A stretch of DNA of 64,000 nucleotides from Symbiodinium natans (GCA_905221605.1 CAJNDS010002071.1:266001-330000); one strand, 5' to 3'. Positions 41,098-54,010 are shown, counted from the first letter of the stretch. Translations and numbers: made by a program. The notes: generated by a model from the letters alone, not told the origin.

Positions 41098-41655
41098 TTT
41101 GGGTTTAGGGGGTTTAGGGGGTTTAGGGGGTTTAGGGGGTTTAGGGGGTTTTTAGGGGGTTTAGGGGGGTTTAGGGGTTTGGGGGGTTTAGGGGGTTTAG
41201 GGGGTTTAGGGGGTTTAGGGGTTTGGTTTAGGGGGTTTTAGGGGTTTAGGGGGTTTAGGGGTGGGGTTTCGGGGGTTTAGGGGGTTTAGGGGGTTTTAGG
41301 GGGTTAGGGGGTTTAGGGGGTTGGGGTTTAGGGGGTTAGGGGGTTTAGGGGGTTTAGGGGGTTTAGGGGGTTTAGGGGTTTAGGGGGTTTAGGGGGTTTA
41401 GGGGTTTAGGGGGTTTAGGGGGTTTAGGGGGTTAGGGGGTTTAGGGGGTTTAGGGGTTTAGGGGGTTTTAGGGGTTTAGGGGGTTTAGGGGGTTTAGGGG
41501 GTTTAGGGGGTTTAGGGGGTTTAGGGGGTTTAGGGGGTTTAGGGGGTTTAGGGGGTTTAGGGGGTTTAGGGGGTTTAGGGGGTTTAGGGGGTTTAGGGGG
41601 TGTAGGGGGTGTAGGGGGTTTAGGGGGTTTAGGGGGTTTAGGGGGTTTAGGGGGT
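41098..41655 (+). repeat. TTTAGGGGG nonamer array
   Basis: About 60 units of the 9-bp variant TTTAGGGGG with occasional one-base length changes. This long, nearly pure variant array sits at the start of an apparent intron. Confidence 0.95.
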
Positions 41656-42104
41656 TATGCCGGGCTGAGGGTTGTTGGAACCATAAAACCCCGAGACCCT
41701 CATTTGCCTCGTTGCGGACTGGTGACACCACAGCTGGGCGCGCAGGTGCCACCAAAGCCGACATCCTAAGCCCTATGCCTTACATCCTGAGCCCTGAACC
41801 CTAAACCCTAAACCCTAAACCCTAAACCCTAAACCCTAAACCCTAAACCCTAAAACCCCAAATTCCAAGCCCCGAGCTCCATAAACCTCGCAAGCCTTGA
41901 GCCGGAAGAATCGAAGCTTCAAGCTCCAAGTTTGGGAGATCCGGGATCACGGGTTGGGGCTCTAGGGCCTTCCTTTTGCCATAGGGGTTTAGGTGCCAGG
42001 TTCTCTGGCTCAAGGCTGTTTTTGGGGTTTAGGTTTTCGGATTTCGGGACAAGTGCAAGAGCAGGGATCGTGGTGAGGCCAGTTGGCTTCGGAGAGTCGG
42101 GGGC

Positions 42105-42330
42105 CCTAAGCCCTAAGCCCCAAGCCCTCAGCCCTCAGCCCTCAGCCCTAAGCCCTAAGCCCTAAGCCCTAAGCCCTAAGCCCTAAAGCCCTAAAGCCCT
42201 AAAGCCCTAAAGCCCGAAGCCCTAAGCCCCAAGCCCCAAGCCCCAAGCCCTAAGCCTAAACCCTAAACCGCAAACCCGAAACCCTAAACCCCAAACCCCA
42301 AACCCTAAACCCTAAGCCCTGGGTCCAAAG
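42105..42330 (+). repeat. TAAGCCC variant array
   Basis: Runs of CCCTAAG, CCCTCAG, CCCTAAAG and CCCCAAG grade into CCCTAAA. C-type orientation. Confidence 0.9.
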
Positions 42331-43434
42331 CTCCTAGAGCCATGAAGCTCAAGAAGCAGCCTCCGGTTTCAACAAGCCCTGTGCCCAGAGCACCAAGCCA
42401 GACCTCAGGCCTCCCCTCAAACAAGCTCCTGAAATGTGGGGAATTTAGGGTTCAGGGACTGTCTTGATGCCTCTAGCCCTAAACCCTAAACCCTAAACCC
42501 CAAACCCTAAACCCTCAACCCTCAACCCAGAACCCAACATCTTGCCCCTCTCCGTGTTGCGAGGTGCCGCAGCCTTGAAGCCCTGGACGTTGAAAACCGC
42601 GCCGAGCCCGAGCCCCCAGCTGCGTGGGTTCTTAAGGCTTCAGGGGGGGGGGGGGTTAGGGTTTAGGGTTCAGGGTTTAGGGTTTAGGGCTTAGGGCTTA
42701 AGGGTTTAGGGTTTAGGGTTTGGGGTTTGGGGTTTAGGGTTTAGGGTTTGCCCTTATGCTCCTCGCTACTTTCTAAGGCTCCGTAAGCTTCCCTAAGGTT
42801 CCCTAGGTACCTGCCCCTTGAACCCCCCTCCCTTAAGAACTCCATAGCAGCAGCGTGAGTTCAGCGTTTTTGTCTTGGCATGGGCGGCGGAGTATTTCCT
42901 TGTTGGGGTTTAGGGTTTACAATTTAGGGTTGAAGGTTTGGGGTTTAGGGCTTCGGGTTAAGGGTTTGGGGGTGGATTGCAGGGTTTGGGGGTGTGGGGT
43001 TTGGTTGGTGAAGTTTGGGTGAACACAACAGCTGAACCCTGTCGGGCTTGATCTGCGAACCTTTCAGAGATATCGGAGCTGTTCGTAGTTAGGCTTCAGG
43101 GTTTAGGGAGGAACCAGGCCTCAAACATTCTCAGTTTAGGGTGTAAGGCTTCTTTGGTTCCCAAAGATAAGGACGACCTGATGACTTTCATCTGATTATT
43201 TTCGGATCCTTCCATGTATAGATGTCCCTTGTCATGTCAAGCGCCAACAACCCTAAACCCTTAAAGCCCTTCAAACCCTTAGAACCCTTCAAAGCCTCTG
43301 GGCCTCTCCTGCATCTCTCTTCGAATCAACGAAAACTCCCCGAAACCGCAAGCAACCCTCAACTTTCCAAGCCCCGGGAACCCTAAAGCCCCTGCGCCCT
43401 ACAAGGGTGAGGGTTTAGGGCAGCCCTCAGCCCC

Positions 43435-43917
43435 TAAACCCTAAACCCTAAACCCTAAACCCTAAACCCTAAACCCTAAACCCTAAACCCTAAACCCTAA
43501 ACCCTAAACCCTAAACCCTAAACCCTAAACCCTAAACCCTAAACCCTAAACCCTAAACCCTAACCTAAACCCTAAACCCTAAACCCTAAACCCTAAACCC
43601 TAAACCCTAAACCCTAAAACCTAAACCCTAAACCCTAAACCCTAAACCCTAAACCCTAAACCCTAAACCCTAAACCCGAAAAAGAAGACTTAAACCCAAA
43701 ACCTTAAACCCTAACACCCTAACCCTAAACCCTAAACCCAAACAAGAACGTCCCTAAACCCTAAACCCAAAACCCTTAAACCCCAAACCCCTTAAACCCC
43801 AAAACCCCTCAAAACCCTAAACCCTAAACCCTAAACCCTAAACCCTAAACCCTAAACCCTAAACCCTAAACCCTAAACCCTAAACCCTAAACCCTAAACC
43901 CTAACCCTAAACCCTAA
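43435..43917 (+). repeat. long CCCTAAA array
   Basis: About 480 bp of mostly perfect CCCTAAA with a 150-bp degenerate centre (43675-43815). One of the longest C-type blocks in the window. Confidence 0.95.
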
Positions 43918-44209
43918 ATCCTCAACTGCAAGCCCAAGCCCACACAAGGTACAGGCCTCCTCAAGACGGGGAGCCTCACGGCCAAGCCGGGCCCAGCGGC
44001 TTCCTCGGAGCTAGGGTTTAGGGTTTAGGGTTTAGGGTTTAGGGTTTAGGGTTCAGGGTTCAGGGTGTAAGGTTTAGGGTTTAGGGTTTAGGGGAGGGGG
44101 TGGGTGGGTGGGTAGGTGGGTGAGGTTGCAGGGTTTGGGAGGTTTTAGGGTTTAGGGTTGGGGGGCGCTGTAGGCGTTCGAGTTGGGAGGTGTTGTGGTT
44201 CAGGGTTCA

Positions 44210-44300
44210 GGGTTTATAGGGTTTATAGCGTTTATAGGGTTTATAGGGTTAATAGGGTTTATAGGGTTTAGGGTTTATAGGGTTTAGGGTTTAGGGTATC
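44210..44300 (+). repeat. TTTATAGGG nonamer array
   Basis: About 8 units of TTTATAGGG, a 9-bp variant that also occurs at 55850-55980 and, in the opposite orientation, at 57300-57540. Confidence 0.9.
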
Positions 44301-45904
44301 ATCGTTCCGAGGATGTAGAGGGGTTCCGCAGAGTGGACTTCCCTGGCCAAGAAGCTCACGTTGAAGGCTCGAAGCCCGTCAGCAGGCCCCTAGCAGAAGC
44401 TGTAGAATCTGAAGCACCCTCAGCCCCTGAAGCCCCCTAAACCCGAAATCCGAAACCCGAAACCCGAAACCCTAAACCCTAAACCCTAAACCCTAAACCC
44501 TAAAACCCCAAACCCTAAACCCTCAGATGTATAAGGCCGTGGCGCGGCCGGGCGCCAAGCCGGCCCCTCAGCGGGCCCAGGTCCCGAACTCCTTCAGCTT
44601 ATGGTCCTCGCGTGAAAGCCCCGAAACCGTGAACCCAAAACTCCTAATGCAAAGGCCATAGACCCTAGGGTGTAGGGTTTAGGGTTTAGGGTTTGGGGTT
44701 TAGAGTTTAGGGTTTAGGGTTTAGGGTTTAGGGCTACAAGAAAGGCCCTTGGGATGTTCATATTTTCCTGTATTGGGTTGAAGAGGATTTAGGAATGTTT
44801 TTTCAGAGTGCTTTCAGGGATGGCAAAGAGGTTTTTGGGGGGGGGGGGGGGGGCAAAAAGGCTGAGTGTTGCCGCAGAAGCCACGAGAGCCCATGCTTTC
44901 AATACCTAAGCCCTAAGCCCTAAGCCCTAAGCCCTAAACCCTAAACCCTAAACCCTAAACCCTAAACCCTAAGCCCTGAACCCTGAACCCTGAACCCTAA
45001 ATCGTATAGGGTTGAGGGCTGAAGTGCCTTGAGCCTGAACATCTGAAGTGGTTTGGGTTTAGGGTTTAGGGATTAGGGTCTGGGGTTTAGGATTTAGGGT
45101 TTAGGGTTCCAGCCAGACCTCCAGGCCTGAATCCTGCTTAGACCACCCCCAATGCTGCGAACCCCAACCCTCAGGACTCTAAGCCCTAAACCTCGAATAG
45201 CATGGAACCAGGGAATTCGCGACCTAGGGAGCCTGTTTCCCTGAACACTAAACCCCAAACCCTAAACCCTAAACCCTCGAAACCCTAAACCCTAGCCCTA
45301 AACCCTAAACCCTAAACCCTACACTCTAAACCCTAAACCCTAAACCCTAAATCCCCGACTCAGAACCACCGAGTCGAGGCAGGAAGAGAGACGCCCACCA
45401 GCTTCGCCCTGCGCTGCTTTGAGGCCGGACGCCGGCTGCTTCTCTCTCCAGGGCTTTGGGTTCAGGTTTTTTAGGGTTTAGGGTTTGGGGTTTGGGGTTT
45501 AGGGATTGGGGTTTAGGGTTTAGGCTTTCAGGTTTAGGGTTTCAGGGTTAGGGTTTAGGGTTTCGGGGTTTAGGGTTTAGGGGTTCAGGGCTTTAGGGTT
45601 TAGGGTTTAGGGCTTGGGGCCTACGGCTTTTGCAGACCAAATTGGGAGGCCCGAGACATAAAAAGCCAAGGTTATGGTTGTACTGGCATGTGCATCTGGG
45701 GCTTGACAGTTTTGGGACGAGCATCACGATAAGAAAATCCGAGCAGGGTGTAGGGTGGCAGGTTGTTGCCGTAGGAGGAGGGGAGGAGGGGAGGAGGAAC
45801 AGGCACTAAGCACATCGGATAGTAGCCTGGGTAAGATTCGAGTGGGAACTAGGGTTTTGTGTGCGGCGCATACCCCCCCTTATATGATGCCTTAAGGGAT
45901 TATG

Positions 45905-46170
45905 AGCCCTAAACCCCAAACCCCAAACCCCAAACCCCAAACCCCAAACCCCAAACCCCAAACCCCAAACCCCAAACCCCAAACCCCAAACCCTAAACCC
46001 TAAACCCTAAACCCTAAACCCTAAACCCTAAACCCTAAACCCTAAACCCTAAACCCTAAACACTAAAACCCTAAACCCTAAACCCTAAACCCTAAACCCT
46101 AAACCCTAAACCCTAAACCCTAAACCCTAAACCCTAAACCCTAAACCTAAACCCTAAACTCTAAACTCTA
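45905..46170 (+). repeat. AAACCCC array joining a CCCTAAA array
   Basis: About 12 perfect AAACCCC units (45907-45990) switch sharply to CCCTAAA units (to about 46170). Confidence 0.95.
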
Positions 46171-47216
46171 AACCCTAAATTCTAAACCCTGAACCCTAAC
46201 TCCTTGCTAAGAACCACTTCACAGGTCGCCTGGACGTCGGGGCGCTGCGGTGTTGGCCCAAGAAGTCCCAGGGGTTTAGGGTCGAGGGGTTTGGGGTTTA
46301 GGGTTTTGGGGGTTCAGCCAAACCCTTAAACACAAAACCTAGACCCCGAGCCTTTGCGCTTTGTAGCGCCCGTCAGGTAGGTTCTTGGGCCGGAGGTGTG
46401 CGTAGTCTTTTTGTTTTGGTGTTTCGGGTTTAGGGTTTGAAAGAAGGGGGAACTAACAACCCTACTTCCGACGACCATTGTGGACGGGGGTCGTCGGGGT
46501 GTTGGGTTCGATCTGGAACCTGGGGAAGGGCCAGTGTTGGTTGGTTGGTTTGTTGAGGAGGGCCGGAGACTTGGGATTTTCGGGGTTGCAGAGGTTTGCA
46601 GGAGACTGTCCTGTTGCTTGCTTGAAGCTCTGCGGGTGTCGGTTGAGGGCGAACACCCACCATACAACTCCAAACCCTACGAAGCCCTGCTACACCCCTA
46701 AACCCAAAATCCCACACCCTAGACCATACGAAGCCCTACACCCTAAACCCTACGAAGCCCTACACCCTAAACCCTACACCCACCCTTATACTAACAGCAC
46801 CTGAATCGGGAATCATATTAGGGAGCATCCCAAACCCAAACCCTAAACATCTCCCCAGCGCCGCCATGTCGAAGCCTAGGAGATGCAGGGCCAGGTCCTG
46901 TCGCCCAAGAGCGCGCACGCCGCGTCGCAAAAGGCGCCCCTGGGGGATATTGGGAGTGCGAAGGCGCCTGCATGGCTGGGGGTTTAGGGTTTAGGGTTTA
47001 GGATTTGAAGGGTACAGAAACATGAACCCTCAGGAAGTCCTCCGTAATCTGTTGTGACGTGCCGAATTCCCAAGAGTGCATGGGACATGGCAAGGAGCAC
47101 TGTGGCTAAGCAGCATTCCGGCGCTGTCGCCGGAGTTCTGAGCCCTGCAAGTACACAAAGCATCCATAAGCAAATTTGCTAAATATAGAAGAACACATGA
47201 ACAAATAATTTTAAAA

Positions 47217-47443
47217 TCAAAAACAAATAAACAAATAAACAAATAAACAAATAAACAAATAAACAAGTATACAAATAAACAAATAAACAAATAAACAAAT
47301 AAACAAATAAACAAATAAACAAATAAACAAATAAACAAATAAACAAATAAACAAATAAACACATATGTATATAAATATAAATATAAATATCAGTATCAAT
47401 ATAAATATAAATATAAATAGGAATAGAAATATAAATATACATA

Positions 47444-47476
<33 letters not shown>
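47217..47476. repeat. AAACAAAT octamer array and AT-rich tail
   Basis: About 18 units of AAACAAAT, then ATAAAT-type repeats, then (AT)n. Long apparent minus-strand frames here are repeat artefacts. Confidence 0.95.
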
Positions 47477-47479
<3 letters not shown>

Positions 47480-47862
47480 TAACGCAGACTCGATACGAGT
47501 CTTACCAATAATGTTCATAAATGTAGTAATATGAGCAAAGTAGTGATATGGATAAAAAGCTAGCGCAGAAAAGGCCCGGGGCCCTCAACTACAGGTTCTA
47601 GGTGGGGCTTTCAAGGCTTGGGCTTCGGGGTTGTGGAGTGCCCTAAACCCTAAACCCTAAACCCTAAACCCTAAACCCTAAACCCTAAATCCTAAACCCT
47701 AAACCCTAAACCCCTAAACCCCTAAACCCCTAAACCCCTAAACCCTAAACCCGAAACCCCCAAACCCGACACAACCCTGAGCCTTTGGCTCCCCGAGTCC
47801 CAGAGCTGCAGCGACTGCCCCTACAAGCCCTGCGCCCCCAAAGGTCTAGAACTTATGGGAAA

Positions 47863-48010
47863 GCCTAAACCCTAAACCCTAAACCCTAAACCCTAAACCC
47901 TAAACCCTAAACCCTAAACCCTAAAACCTAAACCTAAACCCTAAACCCTAAACCCTAAACCCTAAACCCTAAACCCTAAACCCTAAACCCTAAACCCTAA
48001 ACCCTAAACC

Positions 48011-48056
<46 letters not shown>

Positions 48057-48125
48057 ACCGTCAACCGTCAACCGTCAACCCTCAAAACCCTCAAAACCCT
48101 CAAAACCCTCAAAACCCCAAACCCT
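47863..48125 (+). repeat. CCCTAAA array passing into CAACCCT and CAAAACCCT
   Basis: Three successive homogeneous variants in one C-type block, ending 40 bp before a candidate exon. Confidence 0.9.
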
Positions 48126-48163
48126 AAACCAAAGTTCCCCCCCCTCCCTTCCCCCCCGGCAAG

Positions 48164-48261
48164 GTGCTGCCGACGAAGGCCCAGGTCCCTTCGACCACCC
48201 CGACGGCGGTGTCTTTAACACTGCCGGTGACGTGGGTGCTCTTGAGCAGAACCGTTTTCGG
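48164..48261 (+). CDS. candidate exon ending at a telomere-type palindrome
   Basis: After a long pyrimidine tract and CAAG the frame reads VLPTKAQVPSTTPTAVSLTL and continues to LLSRTVFG, ending at GTTTAGGG. C-type repeats precede it, G-type follow. Family unknown. Confidence 0.45.
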
Positions 48262-48334
48262 GTTTAGGGTTTAGGGTTTGGGGTTTAGGGTAACCCTAAA
48301 CCCCAAACCCTAAACCCTAAACCCGAAAACGGTT
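48250..48334. repeat. 85-bp near-perfect palindrome of telomere-type sequence
   Basis: Two perfect 42-bp arms separated by one base. Each arm is AACCGTTTTCGG followed by four G-type units. The exon end GCTCTTGAGCAGAACCGTT is repeated after it at 48348-48366, so the palindrome is bracketed by a direct repeat of about 24 bp. Confidence 0.95.
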
Positions 48335-49107
48335 GCTAAACCGTTTAGCTCTTGAGCAGAACCGTTGTCGGGCTCAGGTCTTCACTTTTTAGCGGGGTTT
48401 AGGGTGTAGGGTTTGTGGTTTAGGGTTTACTTGCCAGTAGAGATAGGAAAGTGTAAGGTGCCCAATTGCCTCATTTGTTTTTGGCTGTTTCACAGGATTT
48501 GTGGGGTCTGAGGGTTCAGGGAGTAGAGAAAATGCCTCCCGTGTTTTTTCGCACAATCAAAGCAACATTCTTTTAGTTTTATTGCAAAGGGTCCTCCCAA
48601 GAGCAGCGAAGGTGAATGGCGACGGCGTGCTCACTCAGCTTCTTCTGAAGCCCTCACCTTTCTAAACCCTAAACCCCGCTTCAAGAGGTAAGCCGTGGAC
48701 CCTCACCTTGCGCCTCCACTCAAACCCTAACTAAACCCTCTAAGCACTTCGAGAAACCTTAAGCCCAAAACCCTAAGACCTTTTGAAGACCGCTAAGCCC
48801 TCAACCCCAGACAGGGGTTTCAGCCCCTCGTGCTCTCGGTCCTCAATACCAGCACCAAGAGATCAAAATCCCAACCATAAAAATCCCGTTTCCCCCCTCT
48901 CAACGCCTAAGCCCCGAAACCCCAAAACCTTAAACCCTAAACCCTAAACCCTTAACCCTTAACCCTTAACCCTAAACCCTAAACCCTAAACCCTAAACCC
49001 AGTAGACCCTGTTGAGCGGGGCTTGACATGCTTGGCACCATTCGCGGGTCCCCGTCGCGATGCCCGGATGCACATGTCCTAAACCCTAAACCCTCAACCC
49101 CCAAACC

Positions 49108-49153
<46 letters not shown>

Positions 49154-50086
49154 ACCCTAAACCCTAAACCCTAAACCCTAAACCTAAACCCTATAAACCC
49201 TAAACGCTAAACCAAATTTTAAGGCTTAGGGTGGGGCTTATAGAGGGGACCCGTAGGGTTGTGCAGGGGAATATATTGGGCCACTTGGGTACATAGGGCC
49301 TAGAGAAGGTGTAAGTAGGCCCTGAATTAAGCCCAGGGTCCTAGGGAACCTAATACGGGGTTTGCAAAAACTATACATGTGTGTTCCCAGAAGAAGGACT
49401 AAAGCAATCTCTCGAGTCTCTGGGTGCGGGGGCTGTGATGTTGTTGCAAAACTCGTTGTCCAATCGGCCTCGGGCCATGCAGAGACGACAGTGCCTGAGC
49501 CCCTTGCCACGAGCTCGCATGACTAGACTGGTGTGGGAGCATTGGTTGTTTGGGTGTGTGGGGTTTAGGGGGTTTAGGGTTTAGGCTCCAGCGGGCGTTC
49601 CTGCAGGCGTGCCACTGCAGAAGGACAGATAAGACCCTGTGGCAAGGATGCAAGAACTTAATAAACTCGTTGTCTGACCGCAGATCGTGCGGAGACTCCT
49701 TTACCTGAGCCAATCCGCCCGTGTAGCTGGTCGCTTGCTACGACATGTCGCTCTTTGGGCAAGTCGATTTCGGAATTTCCGCATGCATGACTGGCTTGTG
49801 TGGCGCATGCAAATGCAGCATTGGCATCCTGCTACTTTGCAGAGATGCGGCTTGGACAGTGCATGTACTGGCCCGCACACGGTAATGAGTGGAATTGTTG
49901 ATGCAACTTGAAGTGTTGCTGTGTTGACCGAACTTTGCGATTGCTCGCTGGCCTTGCCATCGGTTGCCAGCACGCGGCAAACGTGGCAGCCTGCCTTGCT
50001 TGGGTTCCAATCTTCTTCCTGCTCGGAGCCGCATCCAGCGGGAGAGTGCAGGGTATGATCAACCAGAAAGCAACAGCTTGCTAGAT

Positions 50087-50167
50087 GAGCAGTTCTCTAA
50101 ATTCGGTTCCCTATTTGGGGCTTCATCTTTAGCAAAACCGCACGGGACCTAATTTAGAGAACTGCTC
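50087..50167. mobile_element. 81-bp MITE with AGAT target duplication
   Basis: About 24-bp terminal inverted repeats (GAGCAGTTCTCTAAATT... with one mismatch and one gap) are flanked on both sides by AGAT. No coding capacity. Confidence 0.75.
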
Positions 50168-52389
50168 AGATGGTTTGCGCTCTTGGTTGGTGATCGCGGC
50201 GATGATGTGAAGCAACTCTCAGTAAACTCGTTGGCTAAGCAGCCTGCGATGCAGATGCCATTGCCTGAGCCGCAAACACAAAGAAGGCTTGCCTCGGCCC
50301 GGAGGGTTTAGGGTTTAGGGTTTAGGGTTTAGGGTTTAGGGTTTAGGGTTTAGGGTTTAGGGTTTAGGGTTCAGGATTGTGCAATGCGTGAACTCGGAGA
50401 ACCCTCCATGGCTTGGAAGGTTGGGGTACAACGCTGGTCAGTGCTGATCCATCGTTTCAAAAAGGCGCCCTAAACCTGAAACCCTAACCCTAACCCCTAG
50501 GCCCTAAACCCTAAACCCTAAACCCTAAACCCTAAACCCTAAACCCTAAACCCTAAACCCTAAACCCTAAACCCTAAACCCTAAACCCTAAACCCCTAAA
50601 CCCCTAAACCCTAAACCCTAATTTAAGCTCTATACAGCCATGATTCTGACAAACCCCTTCAACTCCCCAAATGTACACCAACTGATTGCCCAGGCCGAGA
50701 GGCTCAGGTCCAAAGCGTCCGTGAGTCGCTGCTGCAGTGTGGAGCCCTGGGAGCAAATCCCCTAAACCCTAAACCCTAAACCCTAAACCCTAAACCCTAA
50801 ACCCTAAACCCTAAACCCTAAACCCTAAACCCTAAACCCTAAACCCTAAACCCCTAAACCTTACAGCACTTCATGCGGCTTCATGTTTGGGGATCATGTT
50901 TTCCCCCAAACCTCAGGCACCCTAAGCCCTAAGCCCGAAGCCTGAAGCCCTAAGCCCTAAGCCCTAAGCCCTAAGCACCCCCGGCCTTCCTAAACCCTAA
51001 ACCCGTTGTCCAGAAGCCCAAAGCCCTAAACCCCTAAAGCTCGAAACCCTAAACCCAGCCCTGAAACCTAAACCCCTATAGACCCTAAACCCTAAACCCT
51101 GAAACCCTGCAAAAATCCTTCAGCTCTCTGTCAAGCTTTACCACCTGAGAGGTGCTATTTGCTTAAGAGCCCCTCAAAGAATACAAGACAATGATCCCTA
51201 TATTGCCCCTATGAGGAATATTTAGAGTTCGGGTTTAGGGGTGTAGGGTTTGGGGCCTTACAGTCTTTTTTTTGGCGGGGGGGGGGGGGGGGGGGTAGAC
51301 AACCCGGCATGCTGTTCTAACCGAGGGTTCCCCTTCCCCGAAAGAATGGCGGGGGTCCCGTATACGCAGTTTCATAATGAGGACCCTAAACCCTAAACCC
51401 TAACCCTAAACCCTAAACCCCAAACCCCAAACCCAAAAACCAGGGCTTCGTGGGGTTTTCCATGAAGCGCTTTGGGGTTGAGGCTGTAGGGTCTCCCGTA
51501 TAGGTAGCATTGCTACAGGTTGTGTGTGTCCGTGTTTAGGGTTTAGGGTTTAGGGTTTAGGGTTTAGGGTTTAGGGTTTAGGGTTTAGGGTTTAGGGTTT
51601 AGGGTTCAGGATTTACTGTAGGGTTTTGGGTTAGCCTTTGTGTCCCCTTACAGAAAGTGCTTCCGGACGGGACCCTAGAGTATGTAGAACAGCTCCCAGC
51701 CACCCGAGACCCAACACCCTGAACCCCAAACCCTAAACCCAACCGAAAGAGTCCCTTTATAAATTTACTATAACGTATAGCCCGCAAAACCCTCTTGTAA
51801 TTATTCTGGCCCCCATGGTAGAATGACCTGAGACTCCCTGGAAGTTCTGGACCCTACACGCCCTAAGTACCTTCACTACTTAGAGCACCCCCTGGATTTC
51901 CAAACTTTATCAAGTCGCATTTCAGTCCTCTAAATCAATGGCCCGATCTATTCTTGTATTTAGCGCACTCCCATGGCGGGACGGCGGGACCACAACTGAG
52001 AGACCTCACCACATGCCCAGAGCCGCCTAAGGCACATCCAGTGCGTGCAGCGCGAGATAGCACGCCTGCAAGATGAGCGGCAGAAGCTCTCAAAGCAGCG
52101 TGGCGCATTAAGTGGCGAGCCCTCAAAAACCGTGAGCCCTCGGCCCGAAAGCATGGCTAGACTACCCCCCCAGGTCTAGAGCCCGAAACCCCACATGCCC
52201 CCAAGAAGGCCTTCTAGGGTTCATTAAGGGGTAAAAGCAGGGGTTTAGGGTTTAGGGTTTAGGGTTTAGGGTTTAGGGTTTAGGGTTTAGGGTGACCCCT
52301 GAACCCCCAAATAACCCCTAAGGTCCCTTTTCAGGGTCCCTCCTTAGTCTCTTGAGTTTAGGGCTTCGGTAGCTTCTCGCTTTCCCTAG

Positions 52390-52430
52390 GCCGCAGCAGA
52401 GCGCGGCGCAGGCGAAGCAGGCTTGGGGGG
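52390..52430 (+). CDS. candidate micro-exon
   Basis: Follows TTTCCCTAG and is followed directly by GTTTAGGG repeats. It reads AAAERGAGEAGLG. Short, so uncertain. Confidence 0.25.
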
Positions 52431-52890
52431 GTTTAGGGTTTAGGGTTTAGGGTTTAGGGTTTAGGGTTTAGGGTTTAGGGTTCAGGGTCTTCTGAAGTGC
52501 ATGTGTGCGTTTTATGTGTTTTTTGGCACCTGGGAGCCCTAAGCTCCATGATGACAAGCATCCTTTCCTTTCCTTTCCTTTGGCATGTCAAGTCCCTATG
52601 GGACGTTGCCCAAAATTCATGCATTAAATTCTAACAGTCACAGATATGCCCATCCAGCAGTGACAAGGTCGGTCCAAGGACTGTGAGGCGGGAAGCCGAC
52701 GAGCCTAAGTAGGAAATGAGCACACCCGACGGAGGCCTGACAAGCATCATCGTTTTTACTCTTAGAAAATGAGTCTTGTACACCAAAAGGGTTTAGGGAT
52801 GTTTAGGGTTTAGGGTTTAGGGTGTAGGGTTTAGGGTTTAGTTTATCGTTTTCGCAACAATAAAAGGGGACTTGAGTTTTTTTTTTGCAG

Positions 52891-53017
52891 CGGCGCCATC
52901 GGCGTCACCGGAATTCACGGAGTCAACAGCCCCAACGGCGTCAACGGAAATTACGTACAGCCTGTGGACGTCGCTGATTCTTTTCCGGATATTGTTAACA
53001 TCGCTACTGCTACTTAA
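52891..53017 (+). CDS. candidate terminal exon, Gly-repeat protein
   Basis: A T-tract plus GCAG is followed by 41 codons ending in TAA (53015). The first part has Gly every third residue or nearly so (GAIGVTGIHG, then NGVNG) before a hydrophilic tail (VDVADSFPDIVN). Another frame on the same strand is open much longer, but through simple repeats. Confidence 0.4.
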
Positions 53018-53059
53018 AATAGCTGCTGTTCGTATAAACATGTCCCAGCGCCCTCGCGG

Positions 53060-53690
53060 AGGGGGCAGAGAAAGTGAACATGCACCGACGTACACCGACG
53101 TCCCCACCCCCCCCCCCTCCCGGCCCTCCCCCACGTGTCGGCGTATCGGCGTATTTTTCTGTATCGACGTGTCGGGGGGGGGGGGGGAGGGGAGAGGTGA
53201 GGAAGTACACCGATACACCGATGCATCGAGGAGAAAAGCGGGGTTGGGGGGGAGATCGGCGTACCGATGCATCGGCGCAGGTGCAATGCACCGATACACC
53301 GACACACCGATAAACCGATACACCGATAGAACAACCCAAAGGGGGACAGCAATGCCCCGATGCACGGACTCAGGTGAATTCCCGGGGGGGCTGCGGCAAT
53401 CAAGGCCCAGTATGCCTCGTTTGATTTAGTCCGCTCAGCGATGGAGCAAAGGTTTCTGCATGTCATGGAACCCAAAGCAGCCCCAGACAAAGCCAGGCCT
53501 CTTTTGCTTTCGGCGTAGGTGGTCGCCCTGTTGGGGGAAAGCAAACAGAGGGGGGATGGGGGAAGGGAAGGGGAGGTGGGGGCGGGAGGGGGACATCGGC
53601 GCATCAGCGTATCGGCGTATCGGCATGTGTGGAGGAGGGGGCGGAGAGCAGGAGGGTGGTATGATATCGGCGTCTCGGCGTAGGTCGGTT
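53060..53690. repeat. CGATACAC / GTATCGG dispersed short repeats
   Basis: The 9-bp motif ACACCGATA and its complement TATCGG(C/T)GT recur about 25 times in both orientations, giving many small palindromes such as CCGATGCATCGG. They appear in two clusters, 53080-53335 and 53597-53690, either side of a candidate exon. Confidence 0.8.
53401..53518 (+). CDS. candidate exon, helical protein
   Basis: The frame AAIKAQYASFDLVRSAMEQR and onward (FLHVMEPKAAPDKARPLLLSA) ends at TAG-GTGG, which may be a stop or a splice donor. It is amphipathic and helix-like, with the clearest coding character between 51 and 57 kb. Family unknown. Confidence 0.45.
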
Positions 53691-54009
53691 TTCGCCACTC
53701 GTTGCGTGCACGCTGATCCCATCCAGAGTCCGACAGCATTGCATCCTACCCTAAGCCCCAAACCAAAAACCCGAACCCCTGCAAGAAAGGCAACGCCCCC
53801 CCCACAGCACTGTATCATGCCAAAACCCTGAAATCCTTCTCCACCCTGAAACCCCTCAAGCCCTCAAAACCTACAGGTCTTTCCCGACTGAACGCCCCAA
53901 GCAGTCCCAGACCCTACCCAGAGCATGATCTGAGTGCTTCGTACCTAGCCGCCACAAAACCGAAGTATAGCAATTTCAAACAGGAACCCTAAGCCCCAAG
54001 CCCCTGCTC

Positions 54010-54010
54010 G

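Noticed and set aside
41468-41764. NPLNPLNPL-repeat minus-strand protein
   Set aside because: Translation of TTTAGGGGG units.
46326-46717. Overlapping 95-115-codon minus-strand frames
   Set aside because: Three frames on two strands are open at once over Pro/Thr/Asn-rich sequence grading into telomere units; none has a defensible start or motif.
47030-47508. FVYLFICL-repeat minus-strand frames
   Set aside because: Translation of the AAACAAAT octamer array.
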